From positions 1-6,700 of the forward strand of contig JAJSAJ010000047.1 of NCBI GenBank assembly GCA_024274855.1: a stretch of 6,700 bases of DNA, written 5' to 3'. A program made the translations under genes and the position numbers. This document shows positions 1-5,126 of this stretch, one piece after another. Source of the stretch: Planctomycetota bacterium. GTDB lineage: Bacteria > Planctomycetota > Planctomycetia > Pirellulales > Pirellulaceae. The notes under the pieces were generated by a model. That model did not search any database and was not told the DNA's origin. It saw only the letters and a list, made by a program, of their open reading frames with translations. Every line of letters starts with the position of its first letter. The stretch's first letter is position 1.

Positions 1-764
1 AAATCGTGAACAACCAGATCGAGCGGTGGATCGAACGACATGGCCTGTTCGGCAGTCGCCTCGCCCGTCAGAACCAAGATGCTCACGGCGCCGGCTTGCT
101 GGGCCATGACCATGTCCGTGTAAAGGCGGTCGCCCACGACGCCTACTTCCTCGGGCAGCAGATTGTTCCGGTGAAGGATGCCATCGAGCATCCGCGGATC
201 CGGCTTGCCCAAGACTGTCGGTGAAATGCCTGTTGCGGCGGTAAGACAGCTCGAAACTGCACCGCAATCAACAAGCACGATCGGCTTGTCGGTCGGACAC
301 ACGAAGTCCGGATGACTGGCGATGAAAGGGAGGCCTTGGCTGATCCACCAAGCTGTGCGACAGAGTCGATCGTATGTGAGTCCCGTATCAAAACCGACGA
401 TCACTGCTTCGGGGTCATCATCGCGCATCTGATAGCCGGCAGACTCCAGATGCCGAGCCATGCTGGCGGTACCCAAGAGCCAAAGACGCCGTATCGCGGG
501 CAGGTTGGTGCGAAGGTACTCGATTACCGCGTCGGTTGACGTGTAAATGTCGTCACGCAACGCGGAGATCCCGAGCTGTTGAAGCTTGTCGACGTAGTCT
601 TCAATTCCCCGCGATGAATTGTTGGTAACGAATGTGTGGCCGATACTCAGCTGCCTGGTCAACTCCAGGAATGGAAGTGTGCACGGGAAAAGATCCGAAC
701 CGCGATAGATCGTACCGTCCATGTCGAGTACGAGATGCCGAATTGTGTCTAAGTCGACGGACAT
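1..764 (-). CDS. HAD-IIA (NagD/AraL-type) phosphatase, 3' end cut by window edge
   Basis: A Mg2+-dependent cytoplasmic phosphohydrolase of HAD subclass IIA, probably acting on sugar phosphates, glycerol phosphates or similar small phosphoesters. All four HAD motifs are visible in one uninterrupted frame of about 254 residues: motif I DMDGT (nucleophile Asp14, acid/base Asp16), motif II TNNSS (residues 47-51) typical of NagD-like proteins, motif III Lys187 in GKPDP, and motif IV GDRLYTD (residues 211-217). The family usually has about 255-275 residues, so only the last few are likely missing beyond position 1. The ATG at 764 is chosen because an AGGGAGG Shine-Dalgarno lies 6 nt upstream and the HAD core begins immediately after it. 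The start lies inside the end of the upstream AraM homologue (16-bp overlap), so the two are probably co-transcribed and translationally coupled. B. subtilis AraL, another HAD-IIA enzyme, sits next to AraM in the arabinose operon. The substrate is not determined by sequence; the family call is firm. Confidence 0.93.
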   Translation of the reverse strand, partial: MSVDLDTIRHLVLDMDGTIYRGSDLFPCTLPFLELTRQLSIGHTFVTNNSSRGIEDYVDKLQQLGISALRDDIYTSTDAVIEYLRTNLPAIRRLWLLGTASMARHLESAGYQMRDDDPEAVIVGFDTGLTYDRLCRTAWWISQGLPFIASHPDFVCPTDKPIVLVDCGAVSSCLTAATGISPTVLGKPDPRMLDGILHRNNLLPEEVGVVGDRLYTDMVMAQQAGAVSILVLTGEATAEQAMSFDPPLDLVVHD

Positions 765-2161
765 GACGTACCTCCCTCGGTCGACGTTCCAATCGCATTC
801 TCGATCGGCCAGTGGCCCCGACGCCCAAACACCTGGTCCAGAGACGATTCGAACAGGCCTGTTCGCATGGCCAGATCAAGCACCGTGAAACGCCGCCGGA
901 TATGGTATGCCTGGCGGTAGCTCTCGCGTAGACGTGGGCGCGAGATCCCGATCTGTTCAGGAGCGGAAGGGCAGCCTGCGGCCGCCAGCCGATCAGTCAA
1001 TTCGTCGAACGGCAGTAAATGTGTCCGCAGTCGCTCTCGCAGCTTCGGCCACACGGATCGGAGCCGCGATAGCTGTATTCGAAGCACGTCGCTCGTCATA
1101 TTCTTCGCGTTGGTTTCCAGGATTGCTTTGGCCGCCAAATCAGGCAGCTCGAACCGATGTCGAATGTCGGATTCGATCGCCGCCAGGTCAGGCCATTCGG
1201 CGACCAGGTGGCTGATATCAAGGTCGTCCAGTGGTTGAACGAGCAGTTGTTCGTAGAGAGCGGATGAGGCAAGCGTTCCAATGCCGACTTTGAAGCCATG
1301 CGACGGAGCCCTATTCAGGTAGACGTGATTCTGCATGTCCCAGAGGTGGCTGAATTGATGCTCAGCTCCGGAGGCAACGCGGCTGGCTTTGGTCCATTGC
1401 ATGGCCAAGCCACTTATGATCAAGCCGAGCGTCAGGGAGCGCACGGCTCGTTAATCGATTTGTCGAACGCCATCCGGATTGTCAATCCATGGGCGGAGTC
1501 GATTGTGCATCATCTTCCAGGCCGTCGTATCGATCCGCTCGACCCCCAGTGCGTCCGCCACGAGCCAGTCGGCTCCCGCATTGACTTTGGCCAACAGGTC
1601 GGCATATCCCGAAGCGTTCATGCCAGCAGGAGCCGTCTCGATCACTTCAAGATCGGCGATCAGCGCGACGGGTGCGGGGCAGCTGAAGGTCTGCTTGGAA
1701 CCATTTCGAGTGATTGACGCCCCAAAAGCTGAATACCCGTCCATTGATACGGCCGTGGCGAATACGATATAGGGCCGACCTAGATGGTGTGACGCGAGTT
1801 TGACCAGATCGTTGATCGTACCCGATCCAACTGCAACGGGGATCGCGTCAAGCGGTTCAAGGACTCGCTAGAGCCTCTCGATATGTTTGTATTCCGCGTG
1901 GAAGTTAGGCTCATCAAACACGTGGGGTTGCAAGCACGGATGTCCGGCCCGGCGAAAGCTGTCAAAAACATCTTGCCCGGCCGCGGCAAATGTGTTGGTG
2001 TCGGCGACGATCATCGCCGGTTGCCGGCCAAAGACCTCTCGAAACGCTATTGGTGCCTCGTGACGTAACGCGTGCTCAACGCGAACCAAGCGTGTATGAC
2101 TTGCTGTCTGCAAGGCACGTTCGAGTAATTGGTCGTCTTCCGACCGGATCTTTGCGGCCAT
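749..2161 (-). pseudogene. araM: sn-glycerol-1-phosphate dehydrogenase (AraM/EgsA family) with two in-frame stop codons
   Basis: The family reduces dihydroxyacetone phosphate to sn-glycerol-1-phosphate with NAD(P)H, using a bound divalent metal in a GldA-like fold. One frame of 471 codons carries the whole family signature. These are a nucleotide-binding stretch (VADTNTF), the GSGT glycine motif with following NDLVK (about 112-119), TAVSMDGYSA (about 136-145), the metal ligand Asp188 in GYADLLAKV, His268 in SGAEHQFSH, His288 in APSHGFKVG, and a C-terminal RRRFTVLDLA. The frame is interrupted by TAG at 1868-1870 (codon 98) and TAA at 1451-1453 (codon 237). By my recollection of B. subtilis AraM, the 55 positions after the shared ADW motif align without a gap across the second stop, so these are substitutions, not indels. 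The ATG at 2161 is chosen because family similarity begins just after it. An in-frame ATG at 2254 is possible, and the Shine-Dalgarno is weak. The gene ends with TAG at 749-751, overlapping the phosphatase start. It is either a recent pseudogene, affected by sequence error, or read through. Family call firm; functional status open. Confidence 0.88.
771..777 (-). promoter_or_regulatory. Strong ribosome binding site for the HAD-IIA phosphatase
   Basis: On the minus strand this reads AGGGAGG, 6 nt before the ATG at 764. It lies within the coding sequence of the upstream AraM homologue, so the phosphatase can be initiated independently even if translation of araM stops early. It fixes the start of the phosphatase. 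Confidence 0.75.
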
Positions 2162-2283
2162 AACGAATCTCGAACAACAGGGCCAGTTCGTGAGGCATAC
2201 CGATTGCCGGTCATTGTGTCTAAGATAGGCTGCGTCCGCAAGACTAGAGCCCATCGAAACTACACAGGCAGCTCAATCACTGC

Positions 2284-2526
2284 TCACCGAGTATGCGCAT
2301 TCAACTCATGCCATTCCTGATCGAGACTACAGTCGGGCATGGTTTGTCCTGCTCTGTCGTACCAGTATTGTGAGTTCGCCAAGTCGCCTTCTTTTCGGTG
2401 CAGGTATGCGTGGATCCAGTACGAGCCTGGTGATTCGATATGTTGCACGATGCGATGGGCACCCTCCCAGTCTCCATCTCTGTCCAGTTCTAAAGCGAGC
2501 TTCAGTTGATCTGCTGTCTCTGACAT
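2284..2526 (-). CDS. Small TPR-like conserved hypothetical protein (80 aa)
   Basis: An 80-residue, acidic, soluble protein without signal peptide or membrane segment. Residues 7-50 show a helix-turn-helix pattern of the tetratricopeptide type: a segment with LALELDRDGDWEGAHRIVQ, then WIHAYLHRKEGDLANSQYWYDRAG. I recognise the overall pattern (GDW-GAH-IVQ then WIHAYLHR-EGD--N--YWY-RAG) as that of a short conserved hypothetical family seen in many bacteria; no function is known to me, and a protein-binding role is only inferred from the repeat type. The ATG at 2526 is supported by an AGGAGAG Shine-Dalgarno 7 nt upstream; the stop is TGA. It lies 122 bp upstream of the AraM homologue on the same strand and may share its transcript. 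It is divergent from the esterase gene at 2851. Confidence 0.82.
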   Translation of the reverse strand: MSETADQLKLALELDRDGDWEGAHRIVQHIESPGSYWIHAYLHRKEGDLANSQYWYDRAGQTMPDCSLDQEWHELNAHTR

Positions 2527-2533
2527 CCGAAAT

Positions 2534-2540
2534 CTCTCCT
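2534..2540 (-). promoter_or_regulatory. Ribosome binding site of the small TPR-like protein
   Basis: Minus-strand AGGAGAG with a 7-nt spacer to the ATG at 2526. Its quality supports this short ORF being a genuine gene and fixes its start. Confidence 0.7.
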
Positions 2541-2722
2541 AAGGCGGAGCTCTGTCCGCAAACTGGCGTCCCCTGGAAGAATAAGTGCGGATCCTTGTCC
2601 ACTCTTGCTCCTGGCAACTTCCCGACTTGGCGAAAGGGCACTCTGTCTGGCCGCGTTGGCTGTGTTAACCTCGACACACACTACATCATACAAGCCCGTT
2701 CTTAAATATGGGACGTCGATGG

Positions 2723-2751
2723 TTGTCATGCGTGGCCCAACGCGTCAGAAT
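2723..2751 (+). promoter_or_regulatory. Possible sigma-70-like promoter for the esterase gene
   Basis: TTGTCA at 2723-2728 (five of six to TTGACA) and CAGAAT at 2746-2751 (four of six to TATAAT) are separated by 17 bp, about 100 bp before the start codon. The match is modest and planctomycete promoter consensus is poorly known, so this is a tentative pointer. Confidence 0.2.
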
Positions 2752-2840
2752 GTACACGTTGTCGGAAGCGGGTGGATTGTTTGGCTGTAAGAGCAACACG
2801 CCCGCGTTCGGCCGTATATCACAATCCGATCAATGGACTT

Positions 2841-2848
2841 AGGGAGAG
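2841..2848 (+). promoter_or_regulatory. Ribosome binding site deciding the esterase start
   Basis: AGGGAGAG precedes tandem ATG codons at 2851 and 2854, with 4 or 7 nt between AGGGAG and the codon. It lies downstream of the in-frame ATG at 2833, which therefore is unlikely to be the start. Confidence 0.65.
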
Positions 2849-2850
2849 TT

Positions 2851-4434
2851 ATGATGCAGGGATTACGACGCTTCAGCCGGATTTGCTTTGCGGGGTTACT
2901 TGTCGGGTGGCTGACGCTGGCCGTTTTGCAACCGAATGTCCATGGCGATGTACGAATGCCGGCCTTGTTTACCGACCACATGGTCTTACAGCGTGACCAG
3001 GCAGATCCCGTTTGGGGGTGGGCCGAAGCTGGTGAGAAGGTAACGGTTGTGGTCGGTGATCAAACGAAGACCGCGACGGCCAATGCGGATGGAAAATGGC
3101 AACTCAAGCTAGACCCGATGCCGGCTGGCGGGCCGCTGAAACTGGTCATTGAGGGTAAGAACCGGATCGAGATCAACGATGTGCTGGTCGGCGAAGTCTG
3201 GGTCTGTTCGGGACAGTCGAACATGCAATTGGCTGTTAACAGTGCGAAAGACGCGGACATGGTGCGGTCGGCGGCCAACTATCCCCGAATTCGGTTGATT
3301 ACCGTACCCCAGGTTGGTACGCAGCAACCTCAGGATGACTTCAAAGGAGCGTGGGCCGCGTGCAGTGCGGAAACGGTGGGAAACTTCTCGGCCGTCGGTT
3401 TCTTCTTCGGCCGCCAGTTGTATCAGACGTTGGACATACCGATTGGACTGATCGACAATTCCTGGGGTGGGTCGTCGTGCGAGGCCTGGGTGCGGCGAGA
3501 TCTGTTGAAAGAAGACGCCATCTATCAACCCTTGTTGCAACGTTGGGAAGAGACGGAAAAATCATACGATCAGAAGGCTGCCCAGGAAAAGTTCCAGAAA
3601 CAACTGGCTGCCTGGAAAGAGAAAGTGGAGGCGGCACGCCAGGCCGGCAAGCCGGCCCCACGTCGCCCACGTGCACCACGCAATCCGCTTACAGGTCAGC
3701 ATCGGCCGGCAAACCTCTACAACGGCGTGCTGAAGCCGATAATCGGGTATGGGATCCGAGGCGCGATCTGGTACCAAGGCGAATCGAATGCGTCGCGTGC
3801 GTACCAATATCGCAAACTGTTTCCGCTGATGATTCAGTCATGGCGTGACTAATGGAATCAAGGTGACTTTCCATTCTACTGGGTTCAACTGGCGGACTTC
3901 CATGCCGAAGTGCCGGAGCCGCGGGATAGTGCCTGGGCGGAGCTACGCGAAGCGCAGACCATGACACTAAGTCTCCCAAGCACCGGGCAAGCGGTAATCA
4001 TCGACATCGGCGAAGGGAACGACATCCATCCGAAGAACAAGCTGGATGTTGGCAAGCGACTTGCACGGTGGGCATTCGGTACGGTTTACGGCCTCGACAT
4101 GGTCTATCGGAGCCCGGAATACAAGTCGATGAAGAAGAATGGAACTCGCGTGGTGATAACCCTGGACCACGTTGGGAGCGGACTTCGCACGGTCGATACG
4201 AATGATGTGCAAGGATTCACGATCGCTGGAACCGACAAGAAGTTTGTCCAGGCAAAGGCCCGTATCCTGGGCAAGAATCAGGTTGAAGTCTGGAGCGACA
4301 AGGTCGCCGAACCCGTTGCTGTCCGCTATGCGTGGGCCGACAACCCGATTTGCAATCTGTACGACAAGAGCCTGTTACCGGTGACACCATTTCGAACAGA
4401 CGACTGGCCAGGCGTAACGGCCGAAACGCGTTAG
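2851..4434 (+). pseudogene. Secreted sialate O-acetylesterase (SGNH/SASA family) with one in-frame stop codon
   Basis: A predicted exported carbohydrate esterase that removes O-acetyl groups from sugars such as acetylated sialic acid or other glycans. A signal peptide spans about residues 1-32 (Arg-rich start, hydrophobic FAGLLVGWLTLAVL, likely cleavage after NVHG). A beta-sandwich-like region follows (MPALFTDHMVLQRD; GWAEAGEKVTV). Next come the catalytic serine at about 123 in VCSGQSNM, then GLIDNSWGGSSCEAW, a charged helical and proline/arginine-rich insertion (about 237-280), NLYNGVLKP and WYQGESN. A TAA at 3850-3852 (codon 334) interrupts SWRD-stop-WNQGDFPF. The same frame then continues with YWVQLADF, AELREAQTM and GEGNDIHPKNK, containing the catalytic Asp391/His393 pair, and ends in FRTDDWPGVTAETR with TAG at 4432-4434. 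The total of 528 codons fits the family, and no frameshift is needed. Truncation at codon 334 would remove the catalytic His. ATG 2851 or 2854 is chosen from the Shine-Dalgarno and signal peptide. Polymorphism, error, readthrough or true decay cannot be separated here. Confidence 0.9.
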
Positions 4435-4491
4435 GGCCGGCGGATCAATTGTTGTCGCGTTTACTGGGGGGCGTTCGTGCGGCGATCCTCC

Positions 4492-4627
4492 TTAGCTGCG
4501 AGACTGATTCACCCATGGGACAAGCCCATGGGGGTCTGGACGCGAAAGAGGGCCACACATTAGCGGCGAGACTGATTCACCCACGGGACGAGCCCATGGC
4601 GGTCTGGACGCGAAAGAGGGCCACAGT
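4492..4627. repeat. Two tandem copies of a 68-bp hairpin-containing repeat
   Basis: Unit 1 (4492-4559) and unit 2 (4560-4627) both run from TTAGC-GCGAGACTGATTC through a palindromic core to GGTCTGGACGCGAAAGAGGG and CCACA. They differ at only a handful of positions, all substitutions. In unit 1 the core is CCCATGGG, a five-base ACAAG loop, then CCCATGGG again, an 8-bp perfect stem that is also self-palindromic in each arm. In unit 2 the arms have drifted to CCCACGGG and CCCATGGC. Placement directly after the esterase stop suggests an intergenic repeat family, perhaps acting as a transcript-end structure. Confidence 0.85.
4512..4532. terminator. Possible transcript-end hairpin in repeat unit 1
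   Basis: CCCATGGG at 4512-4519 and at 4525-4532 can form an 8-bp stem with a 5-nt loop about 80 bp after the esterase stop. There is no T-run, so a Rho-independent terminator is not proven. The symmetry would give the same structure on either strand. Confidence 0.25.
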
Positions 4628-4730
4628 TATTCGGATTCTAACGCGCGCACCGTGCGCACATCCTGCGAACTAAGACTCCAACAAGGCAGGGCCTGGCCTT
4701 GATCGCAATCCGGTCCAGCAGCAGGCAAAC

Positions 4731-4803
4731 AGGTCCCGGCTGCAGTTCCAAACCTCTTGTAGCGTCCGGGATTACGCCATGTCCCGCTCGGCAAGCGGGA
4801 CCT
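4731..4803. repeat. REP-like element with strong hairpin
   Basis: GTCCCGCT at 4781-4788 and AGCGGGAC at 4794-4801 form a perfect 8-bp stem with a CGGCA loop. An outer pair, AGGTCCCG at 4731-4738 and CGGGACCT at 4796-4803, could form an alternative long-range pairing. The minus-strand translation of this stretch contains VGPACRAGHGVIP, a string I associate with spurious ORFs over dispersed intergenic repeats in planctomycete genomes; that association is from memory. Copy number cannot be judged from one window. Confidence 0.55.
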
Positions 4804-5126
4804 ACCTGGACCACCTTACGATCAATGCCGCAGGGCCTCGAACCTGACACAACTTCTGAATCGGCAACGACCAAAACAGGAGAAAAAGAAGACTGGAACA
4901 CTCATCAATCCGCACGAATCAGACTACGGTGAAAAGCTGCAAGCTCAGAATCGAACGAGAAGCGATGCGCATAGAACGTTCACTTGAGTCTTCGATCTGG
5001 ATAAGTGAAGATACGTGGTGATTAGTATTCCACTCTTTATTCCCGTTCAGCCGGCAACTTGCGATTCGGCTAAAGTGTTACGAAGTTAGTAATACGGGCG
5101 ACGGCAGCCGGCTTGCAGATTGCCGG

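Larger units (their letters stand above)
2527..2850. other. Divergent intergenic region between the TPR-like gene and the esterase gene
   Basis: About 324 bp separate two divergently transcribed genes and must hold both promoters. No conserved protein, tRNA or clear riboswitch can be read in it; the overlapping ORFs have no recognisable motifs. On the plus strand a possible promoter (TTGTCA, 17 bp, CAGAAT) lies at 2723-2751. On the minus strand a TATGAT hexamer lies near 2690, without a good -35 box. A Shine-Dalgarno precedes each gene. Confidence 0.6.
4435..5126. other. Convergent intergenic region with repeats, no gene seen
   Basis: About 690 bp lie between the 3' ends of the esterase (plus) and the GH2 gene (minus). 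No ORF here shows a recognisable domain or a good ribosome binding site. The left part holds two tandem 68-bp units (4492-4627), and the middle holds a REP-like hairpin element (about 4731-4803). The stretch from about 4830 to 5126 is more AT-rich, and I see nothing in it beyond weak short inverted repeats. No classical stem followed by a T-run is evident for either gene. Confidence 0.7.

Noticed and set aside
143..391. 82-codon minus-strand ORF within the phosphatase region
   Set aside because: It is a different frame from the HAD-IIA protein, whose four motifs are all read in the frame open from 764 to the window edge.
1298..1717. 139-codon plus-strand ORF
   Set aside because: Antisense to the AraM homologue, without motifs or a convincing ribosome binding site.
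3642..3657. Perfect inverted repeat GGCCGGC-AA-GCCGGCC
   Set aside because: It lies inside the esterase's GC-rich Ala/Gly/Pro-coding insertion; the 2-nt loop is too tight for a good hairpin and codon use explains it.
3351..3848. 165-codon plus-strand ORF inside the esterase gene
   Set aside because: It is an out-of-frame shadow; the esterase frame carries GQSNM, WYQGESN and other family motifs over the same bases.
749..4434. Clean reassignment of TAG and TAA to an amino acid across the genome
   Set aside because: TAG appears to terminate both the AraM and esterase frames at their expected ends, so full TAG reassignment is unlikely; the idea is kept only as one competing explanation for the internal stops.
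4492..4627. CRISPR array
   Set aside because: Only two directly adjacent 68-bp units without spacers; this is a tandem repeat.
4638..4901. 87-codon minus-strand ORF
   Set aside because: Its translation runs through the REP-like hairpin and contains a string typical of repeat-derived spurious ORFs.
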